This document shows, piece after piece, positions 51,210 to 59,000 of a stretch of 64,000 bases of DNA (position 1 is the stretch's first letter; every line of letters begins with the position of its first letter). A model generated the notes under the pieces. It ran no database searches, was not told where the DNA came from, and was given only the letters and a program-made list of their open reading frames with translations. A program made the position numbers and the translations under genes. The DNA comes from Acidobacteriota bacterium (lineage in GTDB: Bacteria; Acidobacteriota; Terriglobia; Terriglobales; SCQP01): positions 1 to 64,000 of the forward strand of contig JAKASR010000007.1 of NCBI GenBank assembly GCA_021818955.1, in the 5' to 3' direction.

Positions 51210-51387
51210 AGCGTTTACGGCCGGGTCGGGCAGCAGTTTTCGTCAATGGCAATTTCGAAGAAATTGTCTGAACATTATCATTTTCGAAGAAATTGCCTGC
51301 AGCCATGCTCGCAGGCCCGGTTCGCGCGGTTTCGGCCGGACCTTTGCGAAAGCGTCAGCGCCTGAAAGTAAAAGCGGCCGAGCCGCT
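51210..51387 (+). repeat. Dispersed structured repeat, copy F (internal deletion)
   Basis: It begins AGCGTTTACGGCCGGGTCGG, contains two AATTTCGAAGAAATT-type hairpins (the first with a G-T wobble at the stem base) and then jumps from TTCGCGCGG directly into TTTCGGCCGGAC. The central block and the left half of the UUCG hairpin are therefore missing. The 3' module is intact (CGAGCCGCT end), 22 bp behind the stop of the holin-like gene at 51409. Confidence 0.9.
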
Positions 51388-51408
51388 CGCCTGGCTTTTC
51401 CCGCCCCG

Positions 51409-51825
51409 TTAAGCAGCCAGTTTGGTCTTCACCCATTCCTTGTCTTTTTGCACTCTCTGGCTCAATTTGTTAAATCGCAGCGCGCCTCTGCGCAGTTTGT
51501 TTATGATGGGCAGCATCATTCCGCCCCCAATGATCGCCCACGCGCCGCCCACGATTAACGAAGCCCATCCCCAGCTGTTGATTGCCCAGGCGATTAATGC
51601 GATCAGCGCCACGGTAAGGAAAAAGAAGCCATACAAAAGCAGCATGCCGCCCACGGCCAGAGAAAAGCCTGCCGAACGTAAGACTTGCGCCTTTTCTCGC
51701 GCTTCGGCCGTCGCCAGTTGTCCATAGTCGCGCGCCATCTCAGCCACCTGGCGCAGTAGTTCGCGTACGAGTGCCTTGACTCCCGGTGTGCTCGCTGTCT
51801 CTTGAGTGGAATCCAATGCTTTCAT
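51409..51825 (-). CDS. Holin-X-like small membrane protein (phage holin superfamily III type)
   Basis: The 138-residue protein has an amphipathic N-terminal region with VKALVRELLRQVAEMARDYG and QLATAEAREKAQ, two membrane helices (GGMLLLYGFFFLTVALIALI and WGWASLIVGGAWAIIGGGMM) and a basic C-terminal helix ending in WVKTKLAA. This is the pattern of the 'putative actinobacterial Holin-X' family, widespread on chromosomes and usually unrelated to prophages. Function is unknown, with membrane stress or membrane tethering suspected. There are no phage genes around it. It lies between repeat copies F and G. Confidence 0.75.
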   Translation of the reverse strand: MKALDSTQETASTPGVKALVRELLRQVAEMARDYGQLATAEAREKAQVLRSAGFSLAVGGMLLLYGFFFLTVALIALIAWAINSWGWASLIVGGAWAIIGGGMMLPIINKLRRGALRFNKLSQRVQKDKEWVKTKLAA

Positions 51826-51837
51826 GCCGCGCTCCTG

Positions 51838-52086
51838 AAGCGTTAACGGCCGAGTCGGACTGCAGTTTTCGTCATTGGCAATTTCGAAGAAATTGCCTCA
51901 AGCCATGCCCGCAGGCCGAAGCGCGGGGTCCCGGTTAGGTCCCGCGCCTATTAACGACGATACAAAGCAATTCCGCAGGAATTGCGCCCGGCAATGCCCG
52001 GCAGCCATGAGTATTCGCCATGCGTCCGGTTTCGGCCGGACCTTTGCGAAAGCGTCAGCGCCTAAAAGTAAAAGCGGCCGAGCCGC
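51838..52086 (+). repeat. Dispersed structured repeat, copy G
   Basis: The full-length copy starts AAGCGTTAACGGCCGAGTCG and ends AAAGCGGCCGAGCCGC. It has the first hairpin with loop GAA, one GCAATTCC/GGAATTGC unit (51967-51985 region), the UUCG hairpin with a T-G closing pair and the 3' module. It lies in a divergent intergenic region, 12 bp upstream of the holin-like gene's start on the minus strand, so here it is not behind a stop codon. Confidence 0.93.
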
Positions 52087-52327
52087 GTAATCCATGCCCT
52101 TCTTGGCCCGATGCCCGGCGCATTGGGGCGGTTGCGGCGGAACTCCTTTTTATTGGCGGGTTTTGCTTTTGCGGATAAATGCTAAGTACCACATCCGCCG
52201 TGGTTTAACTTGAGGCGGGCAAATACTTTAGCTTCGGCTATATAATGTCCCAGCCTGTTTCATTGGCAATTGTTCCTGCTTTCGTTGCTTGTCGCGATTC
52301 CACTTCGAACCTTGCTGGAATTGACCC

Positions 52328-52489
52328 ATGGTGATGATAGATAGTCAAAACCTGCTTTTATTGTTATTGGGCATATTTTTGCTGATCACATTGCCGCTGC
52401 TGGTGGTCGCCGCCCGCCTGGGCCGTGTCGTGCGCCTGCTGTCCCGCATTGAAAACCTCAACATCCGCAGCCTGCAACGCTGGGGCTGA
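52328..52489 (+). CDS. Very small membrane protein (53 residues)
   Basis: ATG at 52328 opens a 53-codon frame ending in TGA at 52487. The product has one strong membrane helix (LLLLLLGIFLLITLPLLVVA) followed by a basic amphipathic tail (RLGRVVRLLSRIENLNIRSL). No known family is recognised and there is no strong Shine-Dalgarno; the support is the coherent protein pattern. The 240 bp upstream (52087-52327) contain no other feature I can name. Repeat copy H follows about 19 bp after the stop. Confidence 0.45.
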   Translation: MVMIDSQNLLLLLLGIFLLITLPLLVVAARLGRVVRLLSRIENLNIRSLQRWG

Positions 52490-52507
52490 TCATAAGCAAG
52501 TAGCGGC

Positions 52508-52676
52508 GGCCGCGAAGTTCCGGTTAGATCCCGCGCCTGGGAACGATAAAGCAAAGCAATTCCGCGGGAATTGCGCCCGGCAATGCCCGGCAGCCATGAG
52601 TATTCGCCAAGCGTCCGGTTTCGGCCGGACTTTTGCGAAAGCGTCAGCGCTTAAAAGTAAAAGCGGCCGTGCCGCT
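52508..52676 (+). repeat. Dispersed structured repeat, copy H (5'-truncated)
   Basis: The copy lacks the AGCGTTAAC end and first hairpin and starts in the central block (GGCCGCGAAGTTCCGGTTAG). It has one GCAATTCC/GGAATTGC unit with loop GCG instead of GCA, the UUCG hairpin (T-G closing pair) and a complete 3' module ending GTGCCGCT. It lies between convergent genes, 27 bp from the stop of the minus-strand glycosidase-like gene at 52703. Confidence 0.9.
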
Positions 52677-52702
52677 AACGCCGAGCCGCTTCGAGTGGCT
52701 GC

Positions 52703-55072
52703 CTATTTCATTTTCACTGTTTTGACTGTGGGCATGCCATTCCGGCGGAAAGCCTGGTAGCGCTGGCGCCACTCCTTGCGGAAGGCTCGGACCGCATCCC
52801 TATAGCTGTAGTCCCCCTTCACTGGCAGCCGTCGCCAGCTAACCGTGACCTGCCGCGCCTGAGGCGGAAGCCGCAGCTCGCGGCCATGCACGGAGACGGC
52901 ATGCCCATCCACTTTGGCGCCATCCACCCGCGCGTACCAGGGCAGGTGCAGCACCATCGCCGCCGGCGCATGCTGGAAATGATTGTCCAACTTCAAGTCC
53001 ATCCCGCCTGAGCTGAAGTGTGCCTGCATGTTGACCATGCCGAAACGCGTCGGCGCATCGCGTAAGCCCAGTGTTTCTCCCGGCCGGCTCCAGGCCGGCG
53101 ACAGCACTGGGAGCAAGTGCAATTTTTGCCCCTCGCCCTGGGCCAGCATATTGCGCAGCAGCGCGATATAGTCGGCGGCGAACCAGCCGTGGGGCGCCAG
53201 GTCGCCGCCGAAATCCCGCGTCGTCCACGCCCGCGGCCCGACTTCCCATCCCGCCTGGGTTGAAGAGGTATGCACCAAAACGGCGTAAAGTTCGCGCAAC
53301 GCGGCGCGTTCGTCGCCCCGCCGCACCCAGCTTTCCGTATCGTTCATGGTCAGGTAATGATGCAGGTAAGGCCCCCAGGTGATCAGGCCCTCGCCATAGT
53401 GGCTGAGCGCGTGGCGCAGCGTGCCGCTGATCAGCGGATCGCGCGGCTTGAGCAGCGCATGTGGATATAACCCCAGCAGGTTGCCCCAATCCTGCCCGCC
53501 GGTAACGTCCACCCCCGGCGGCATATACTCGCCATTGCCGGCCCCCACTTGGCGCAGCCGCGAAAACAGGGCGTGATGGTAATTGCGATAAAGCGCCTGC
53601 CAGGCCGCCGCTTGGCGCTCATGTGCCAGCCCGCGCGCCATGACGATGGCGGCATGCAAGCCGTCCAGTGCCAGAAAATTGTCGCCGGTGATATGCGCCC
53701 AGGTGTTGACGAACTCGTCGTCATGCGGGTTGCCGCCGGGCAAAAGGTGCAGCGGATCGCGCCGCCGCGCCTGCTCCAGCCAGGCCACGGCGCGCTCGAC
53801 TCGCGGCCACCAGGCCGCGGCGAATGCCCGGTCGCCGGTCAATGCATAATGCTGCCCCACGGCCCAGAGCGCTTCGCCCCAACCGTCGTGCTGCCCGGAC
53901 TGCGAAAGAAAATTGCCGTCGGCGAGTTGAAAACGCGGGAAAAACCCCAGGCATTCCGCCGCCCGCCGCGCGTGCCCGCTCACATCATAGGCGCGCGTCA
54001 TAAACGCCCCATCGCGCAGCCAGAAGGCGTGGTATTGCAGCTTATTTACGGTTTGGATATAGACGTTGTGCTCGGGCATGCCTGCCGCCGCCGCCAGCCG
54101 TTGCCGGTCGCGCGCCAGCATCAGGTACATCAGGCTGGCGCGCCAGGTCGCGACGGTTTTGGCTTCCCCCAGCTCGATTTGCGTGCCCCGGGCCAGTTGT
54201 GTCCGCCACCAGTGCCGCGCTGCCAGCCGCGCGGCATTCGCCCGCGAGGCCAGTAACTGCCGCGCGGCGCCCGCGTCCAGCACCGCGATCGGCGCCACCG
54301 GCATTTTGAATTCCAGCCGCTCGGTCGCGCCCGGCGCTAGGCGTAGCCGATAGCGCGCCACCAGCACCGGCGTTCCTGGGTATACGTTCAGCTTCAGCTG
54401 CTTGCCCCACGGCTCGCTCAAACGCGGCCGCGGCATGAGCGGAAAACTATAAACGATTTTTCCCGCGCGCAGCGCTATCCCTTGACCGCCTGCCTGCTGA
54501 AAACCGTAAGTCCAGGCCGGGTTGAAAGCGACGCCCGGTTGCGAGTAATCCCCGGGCGCATGCGGCTCTACTGGACGCTCGAAACGATGCGCGCCGATTC
54601 GTTGCGGGCCGCTTAGTCCGCCGCTGTAGCGGAAAGCGATGGTGAAATAGCTGGTTCGCGGCGTTTGGGCGGCGTTGCGTGCATCCAGGATGATGTAGTT
54701 GATCGGCTGGCGGTCGGGAAGATGCGGATCGAGCGCCCAACTGAACATCCGCGCTGTATAAAGCACTCGGCCGTCATGAAATTGATAGCGAATGATCGGC
54801 AAGTCGCCCGACTCCAGCGTGCGTTCCGGCTGGCGCACCCGCCGCATTGGATAGCCGGTATAAAAATCCAGTTCGCCCCAGCCGGTATAAAGCCCGCCGG
54901 AAGGCGTGATCTCGGTCGCCATGGGTGCATCCGCGATGCCGATCTCGTCGGTGGGAAACGCGGTCCAGGTAAAAGGGCCGTGCGCGGGCCGCAGTCTGGC
55001 CATCTGCCCCGGCAGCATGCCGGCCAATATAAGCGCGAACGAAGACACCATTAGTAGTGGGCGTAATTTCAT
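52703..55072 (-). CDS. Secreted six-hairpin-type glycosidase-like protein
   Basis: The 789-residue protein has an N-terminal signal (LLMVSSFALILAGMLPGQ), a beta-sandwich-like first third (PTDEIGIADAPMATEITPSG, GWGELDFYTG) and an (alpha/alpha)6-type catalytic region. The latter includes VNKLQYHAFWLRDGAFMTRA, QSGQHDGWGEALWAVGQHYA, DDEFVNTWAHITGDNFLALD and GGQDWGNLLGLYP. The WLRDGAF block with its Asp resembles catalytic regions of GH15/GH63-like inverting enzymes, but no family can be named with confidence. The C-terminus adds a small beta domain. It is likely exported to degrade a plant or microbial polysaccharide. It stands alone between copy H and a 330-bp intergenic region. Confidence 0.7.
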   Translation of the reverse strand: MKLRPLLMVSSFALILAGMLPGQMARLRPAHGPFTWTAFPTDEIGIADAPMATEITPSGGLYTGWGELDFYTGYPMRRVRQPERTLESGDLPIIRYQFHDGRVLYTARMFSWALDPHLPDRQPINYIILDARNAAQTPRTSYFTIAFRYSGGLSGPQRIGAHRFERPVEPHAPGDYSQPGVAFNPAWTYGFQQAGGQGIALRAGKIVYSFPLMPRPRLSEPWGKQLKLNVYPGTPVLVARYRLRLAPGATERLEFKMPVAPIAVLDAGAARQLLASRANAARLAARHWWRTQLARGTQIELGEAKTVATWRASLMYLMLARDRQRLAAAAGMPEHNVYIQTVNKLQYHAFWLRDGAFMTRAYDVSGHARRAAECLGFFPRFQLADGNFLSQSGQHDGWGEALWAVGQHYALTGDRAFAAAWWPRVERAVAWLEQARRRDPLHLLPGGNPHDDEFVNTWAHITGDNFLALDGLHAAIVMARGLAHERQAAAWQALYRNYHHALFSRLRQVGAGNGEYMPPGVDVTGGQDWGNLLGLYPHALLKPRDPLISGTLRHALSHYGEGLITWGPYLHHYLTMNDTESWVRRGDERAALRELYAVLVHTSSTQAGWEVGPRAWTTRDFGGDLAPHGWFAADYIALLRNMLAQGEGQKLHLLPVLSPAWSRPGETLGLRDAPTRFGMVNMQAHFSSGGMDLKLDNHFQHAPAAMVLHLPWYARVDGAKVDGHAVSVHGRELRLPPQARQVTVSWRRLPVKGDYSYRDAVRAFRKEWRQRYQAFRRNGMPTVKTVKMK

Positions 55073-55402
55073 AAGTGCCCATTGTGAAGGAAGTATCCGG
55101 CGAAAGGGTAAAAAGTTGGTGTCATTGTCGTAACATGCTGATTCTAAAGGATATAGCTTAAATTTTTCGGCTTGAGGCTGTCAGTTAAATTGAACCTGCC
55201 GTCTCCTGTATCCTATACAAAACAAATGACTTATGAGGTGGTGACAGCGGTGACGGCAAAAAAACACGTATTCCCTCTTTTTCGTATTGGTGATGTGCAT
55301 CAGAAATGCGAGCCGCTGTGATCGTGAAATAAATTTGCCCCCCAGCCGAAAAAAATTTTCATTTGTGTCTCATTCGAGTTCTTTACTATAGGTGCCGCAA
55401 TT
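55073..55402. promoter_or_regulatory. Divergent promoter region between the glycosidase and the sigma-factor operon
   Basis: No gene is visible in these 330 bp. The region is relatively AT-rich and must carry two divergent promoters. On the plus strand TTGTGT (55363-55368) and ACTATA (55385-55390), 16 bp apart, are a weak candidate, 13 bases before the ATG at 55403; the latter is very close, so the mRNA would be nearly leaderless. An autoregulated ECF promoter is an alternative that I cannot test by eye. Confidence 0.3.
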
Positions 55403-56014
55403 ATGGAATTCGCTTTGGAGATGCTGCCGGCGGGGATAAAGCCGGAACGAAGTCAGGCGGCGGCTGCGGAAAACGCAATCGCCGCGGGCTTACTTTCCAT
55501 GCGCGAGCCGCTCGAAATCGTGCTGCGCGAGCACTCCGGTCGGTTTTATCGCCTGGCGTATGCGGTCGTGCGCCGCGCCGACTTGGCCGAGGATGCGGTG
55601 CAGGAAGCGGCTCTGCGGGCCCTGCGTTATCGTCGCCGGCTGGCGCTGGTGCGCGATCCCGCCGCCTGGCTGGCGCGGATCGTCTATCGCGCCGCCCTCG
55701 TCCGCCGTCCGCCCGCGGCGGAACTGCCCTTAGAAACGGTCGCCGGACTCGCCGGCTTGGCCGCCTCCGGCACGCCCGCCGACGAACTGGCGGCGCAGGC
55801 GGAGCTGCGCGCCCTGCTGCGCCAGCTAATGGACTCGCTGCCGGCGCGGTTGCGCCTGCCGCTGCTGCTTTCGCTCGATGACGAGCTTTCGCCGGCCGAA
55901 ATTGGACGCTTGCTGGGCTTGCGCGAGCCGGCGGTGCGCCAGCGCCTTGCCGCCGCCCGAAAATTATTGGCCCGCAAATTGGCCGCCCGTCTGGAGGTCC
56001 GGCATGGGCGCTAA
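55403..56014 (+). CDS. ECF-type RNA polymerase sigma factor
   Basis: The 203-residue protein has a sigma-2 region (LREHSGRFYRLAYAVVRRAD, LAEDAVQEAALRALRY) and a sigma-4 region (LPARLRLPLLLSLDDELSPA, EIGRLLGLREPAVRQRLAAA), without regions 1 or 3, as in extracytoplasmic-function sigma factors. The first ~35 residues are an extension before the sigma-2 domain. The next gene overlaps by 11 bp and encodes a single-pass membrane protein, the expected place for an anti-sigma factor. The regulon is unknown; the secreted protein two genes downstream could belong to it. Confidence 0.88.
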   Translation: MEFALEMLPAGIKPERSQAAAAENAIAAGLLSMREPLEIVLREHSGRFYRLAYAVVRRADLAEDAVQEAALRALRYRRRLALVRDPAAWLARIVYRAALVRRPPAAELPLETVAGLAGLAASGTPADELAAQAELRALLRQLMDSLPARLRLPLLLSLDDELSPAEIGRLLGLREPAVRQRLAAARKLLARKLAARLEVRHGR

Positions 56015-56681
56015 AAAGAGAACGCGAGATCCCAAATATTGGGAACAGGTCGTCGTCCGCGGGCTTGAACGCGAAGCTTCGGAACTGCGTTCCGCCGCCG
56101 CGCCGGAATCGCTGCGCGAACGGCTGCCTGCGGTTTCCAGCATGCAAGCCAGGCGCATTTCCATATTTGTATTCGGATTGCGTCCGGTAAAATTGCTGGC
56201 CTTAGTTGCCTGCCTTCTGATGCTGTTGGCTACTCCCTGGCTTTGGCGAGCCATGCTGTCCAGGCCTTCCCGGGAGCGTGGCCGTCCCGCCCGCTCTTTC
56301 GCATCCTTACCTGCGCGAATGGCTCGGCCCGGGATCGCAGAGCATCGGCAAACTCGTCATCTCGTAGCCCGGCCGTCGATCGGACGCAATACGGTACGCC
56401 GGATATATCACCGTGAAGCCGCTTTCAGCGCGCCGCGCCTGCCTCAGCGATCGGTCTTTCCCACCGTGATCGCGGCCAACACCCCGGTAGCGGTCTTTCC
56501 CACGCCGGTGCCGCCCAGTGGGCAGGAAAAGCTGCTGGTAATCCTGTTGGCTTCCCACCCGTCCGCGTCGGTGCTGGTCGCGCTTCAACCGCCGCCCCCG
56601 CCAAGTTGGGCGAAAGACGCGAACGATTCGGCTTCGTCCATCACTTCCGAATCCACAAACATGAGGTTGAACACCCCTTAA
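56004..56681 (+). CDS. Single-pass membrane protein, candidate anti-sigma partner
   Basis: From ATG 56004, which overlaps the sigma-factor stop by 11 bp, the product has 225 residues. It has a charged cytoplasmic N-terminus (KKRTRDPKYWEQVVVRGLER), one membrane helix (LLALVACLLMLLATPWLW) and a long, basic, proline/serine-rich outer region. Topology and position suit an anti-sigma or accessory membrane protein, but no zinc-binding anti-sigma motif (H-x3-C-x2-C) is present, so this is inference. The frame extends upstream to 55878 inside the sigma gene, which is not used. Confidence 0.6.
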   Translation: MGAKKRTRDPKYWEQVVVRGLEREASELRSAAAPESLRERLPAVSSMQARRISIFVFGLRPVKLLALVACLLMLLATPWLWRAMLSRPSRERGRPARSFASLPARMARPGIAEHRQTRHLVARPSIGRNTVRRIYHREAAFSAPRLPQRSVFPTVIAANTPVAVFPTPVPPSGQEKLLVILLASHPSASVLVALQPPPPPSWAKDANDSASSITSESTNMRLNTP

Positions 56682-56690
56682 GGAGCTTTT

Positions 56691-57260
56691 ATGCGACGCT
56701 TCCTGCTTGGGTTCAGTCTGCTCGGATTCATTCCTTGGGCTGCTGCTCAGCATCCGCAATTGGCCAGGTCGGCCGCGGCTCAGCCGCCTCAAACTTACAA
56801 CATCATCTTCACTATCGAGCAGCATGTGCCGCCGGGTACGTTATTGAATGGCCGCCCCGTGCGTGGCGCGATCTTGAATAGCCGCAGCTATCAATTGTCA
56901 TTATCCGGGCTGCTTGCAAATGCCCAAATCAAGGTAGGGAACAGGATACCGATAGTGGTTGGAGGAATTTCCAGTTCTCATACTTCCATTAACACGCAAT
57001 TTCAATATGAATCCATTGGGGTATCAATATATTGCAGGCTCAAGCCAAAAAATAGAATTCGGTATTTGGCCAATATTACAAGCCTGGCGGCGACGAATCT
57101 TACTCAACCGGTTCCCGGATTTAATGAGCCGACGATACGCACGATTCATACGGATGGCGATGTGCAAATCCATTTAAATCGCCGCCTGCTCGTATCCACG
57201 GTCGCCGACCTGTCCAGCAAATCGGTCTATTACTTCTATATGACAATAACCAAGGATTAA
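56691..57260 (+). CDS. Secreted protein of unknown function, downstream of the sigma operon
   Basis: The 189-residue protein has a signal peptide (MRRFLLGFSLLGFIPWAAAQ), a proline/alanine-rich linker and a predicted all-beta domain (YNIIFTIEQHVPPGTLLNGR, SRSYQLSLSGLLANAQIKVG, GNRIPIVVGGISSSHTSINT). Phrases such as GNRIPIVVG and TQFQYESIGVSIYC resemble the conserved blocks of secretin-associated or beta-barrel domains, but no family is assigned. A ribosome binding site (AAGGAG) precedes the ATG by 6 bases. The gap to the upstream gene is 9 bp, so it is in the sigma operon. Confidence 0.65.
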   Translation: MRRFLLGFSLLGFIPWAAAQHPQLARSAAAQPPQTYNIIFTIEQHVPPGTLLNGRPVRGAILNSRSYQLSLSGLLANAQIKVGNRIPIVVGGISSSHTSINTQFQYESIGVSIYCRLKPKNRIRYLANITSLAATNLTQPVPGFNEPTIRTIHTDGDVQIHLNRRLLVSTVADLSSKSVYYFYMTITKD

Positions 57261-57266
57261 TGCGCA

Positions 57267-57288
57267 GCGTGCGGGCGTTCCCGCTCGC
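57267..57288. terminator. GC-rich hairpin between convergent genes
   Basis: GCG-T-GCGGG and CCCGC-T-CGC pair with a four-base loop (CGTT) and one T-T mismatch. It sits between the stop of the secreted protein gene (57260) and the stop of the transporter gene (57295). No T-tract follows on either strand, so intrinsic termination would be weak; it may act as a bidirectional end or an mRNA-stabilising structure. Confidence 0.35.
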
Positions 57289-57294
57289 GCTTCA

Positions 57295-58587
57295 CTAGAG
57301 CGTGGCGATCATCATGATGGTCAGCCCGACGATGACGATGCTGGTGGTCCAGGCGATGCCATTCGCCAGGCGCGAGTTACGGTACTCGCCCATGACTTCC
57401 TTGCGGTTGACCAGAATCAGCATGAACACTAGTACGAAGGGCAGCAGGATGCCATTGGCTACCTGGGAAAACAGGATTACCTTGATCAATGGCAGATGCG
57501 GCACCAGCACTACTCCGGCGCCGAAAGCGATCAGGCAGGTATACAGCCAGTAGAAGACCGGGGCTTCGCCGAAACGTTTATTCACGCCCGATTCGAAACC
57601 CAGCCCCTCGCAGATGTTATATGAGGTCGCCAGCGGCAATATCGCGGCCGACAGCACCGCCGCGTTGACCAGTCCCAGGGCGAACAACAGGGAAGCATAA
57701 TGCCCGGCCAGCGGTTTGAGCGCCAGCGCCGCCTGGGCGGCGTCGCTGATGTCGTGAATGCCGGCGGGATAGAGTGTCGCCGCGCATGCCGCGACGATGA
57801 AAAACGCCACCACGTCGGTGATGATGCAGCCAATGATGACGTCCCAGCGCGAGAGTGAATATTCTTTTTTCCCGATTCCTTTCTCGACCACCGAAGCCTG
57901 CAGATAAAACTGCATCCAGGGCGTGATCGTGGTGCCGATCAGGCCGAGCACGACCAGGTAATAATCCTGCTTGCTGAGCACGATGGGCACGAAAGTGTTG
58001 TGCAGCGCGGAAATCCAGTGCGGATGCGCCAGGAAGGCGGAAACCGGGTAGGCGATATAGACCATCGAGAAGATGATCAGCAAACGTTCCACCGGCCCAT
58101 ATGTGCCGCGGATGACGACCGTCCAGATGATGATCGCGCCCAGCGGCACGGCCAGATACTTGGAAACGCCAAAAATTCCCATGCCCGAGGCCATGCCGGC
58201 AAACTCGGCGACGATGTTGGAGAAATCGGCCATGCCGAGCACCAGCATCGCGAAAAAGGTCCAGCGGAAGCCGAACTCTTCCCGGATCAGGTCGCTCAGC
58301 CCCTTGCCGGTGACCGCGCCCATGCGGGCCGCCATCTCCTGCACCACGATTAACGCGATCGTGGTCGGAATCAGCGTCCAGAGCAGGATGTAGCCGAATT
58401 TGGCGCCCGCTTGCGAGTAGGTCAGGATGCCGCCGGGATCGTTATCCACATTGGCGGTAATGAATCCGGGACCGAAGACGGCCAGAAAGGCGACCAGGCG
58501 AAAGCGCCAGCTGCTCCAGAATCCGGCGCGGCGGCGTCGCGGCCGCTCGCCGGCGGCCACCGGTGGCGTTTGGGTTTCCAGCGCCAT
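57295..58587 (-). CDS. Nramp-family divalent metal transporter with divergent metal-site motifs
   Basis: From ATG 58587 (GGAGG 11 bases upstream) the product has 430 residues and 11 or so helices; the open frame continues to 58686. The Nramp fold is clear: FGPGFITANVDNDPGGILTY for the first helix, GYILLWTLIPTTIALIVVQE, ARMGAVTGKGLSDLIREEFG and GLIGTTITPWMQFYLQASVV for the sixth. In classical Mn/Fe importers helix 1 carries DPGN and helix 6 carries an A/G-Met-x-His site. Here they read DPGG and ITPWMQ, so the metal-selecting methionine is not in its usual place. Specificity may therefore be for another ion such as Mg2+; substrate is inferred only. The gene stands alone. Confidence 0.8.
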   Translation of the reverse strand: MALETQTPPVAAGERPRRRRAGFWSSWRFRLVAFLAVFGPGFITANVDNDPGGILTYSQAGAKFGYILLWTLIPTTIALIVVQEMAARMGAVTGKGLSDLIREEFGFRWTFFAMLVLGMADFSNIVAEFAGMASGMGIFGVSKYLAVPLGAIIIWTVVIRGTYGPVERLLIIFSMVYIAYPVSAFLAHPHWISALHNTFVPIVLSKQDYYLVVLGLIGTTITPWMQFYLQASVVEKGIGKKEYSLSRWDVIIGCIITDVVAFFIVAACAATLYPAGIHDISDAAQAALALKPLAGHYASLLFALGLVNAAVLSAAILPLATSYNICEGLGFESGVNKRFGEAPVFYWLYTCLIAFGAGVVLVPHLPLIKVILFSQVANGILLPFVLVFMLILVNRKEVMGEYRNSRLANGIAWTTSIVIVGLTIMMIATL

Positions 58588-58945
58588 GGCCTCAGCCGCC
58601 TCCCGCGCGCGCGCTGAAGCTGCGGAGGGGCAAGGCCATCCTTTGGCTTTGGCCGGCATCTTGGCCGAACCGCTCGGCATCGCCACGCCAATTTATGGAT
58701 TGCCGCTGGGAAGGGGTCAAGGCTTTTCCTCCGGATGCGCCGCGCCGGAAAGAAAAGCGCCGTTGCCGGGGTCGAGCCGGCGGCGGTCGAGCCGAGGGGC
58801 TCTATTCCGCTTCGCTTTGCCGGTGGCGCCCGCAACCGCCAGGTTCAAGGGGCGTAGGCATAACAAGGGACGCGCGTAAGCCGCGCGCTTGTCTCAGGTT
58901 AGGTTGGGCCGCCGCGCGCGGTCAAGCGAAAGTTTCGAGCGGCAA

Positions 58946-58977
58946 CAAAAACCCCCGGGCCAACGCCCGGGGGTTTT
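58946..58977 (-). terminator. Strong intrinsic terminator behind the radical-SAM gene
   Basis: A perfect GC-rich stem (CCCCCGGGC/GCCCGGGGG with flanking A-run and T-run, loop CAAC) is present; its symmetrical A/T flanks would let it work in both directions. For minus-strand transcripts it follows the stop at 59084, with repeat copy I in between, and ends the radical-SAM transcript before the transporter gene. It is the clearest Rho-independent terminator outside the repeat family. Confidence 0.85.
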
Positions 58978-59000
58978 AAAGCAGGGAAATTCCTGTCGAA

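Noticed and set aside
51409-51825. Prophage remnant suggested by the holin-like gene
   Set aside because: This holin-X-type family is common on chromosomes, and no other phage gene, integrase or attachment site is visible.
58687-58945. Plus-strand open frames upstream of the transporter gene
   Set aside because: They are low-complexity, Arg/Pro-rich frames typical of GC-rich non-coding DNA, with no start signal or protein pattern.
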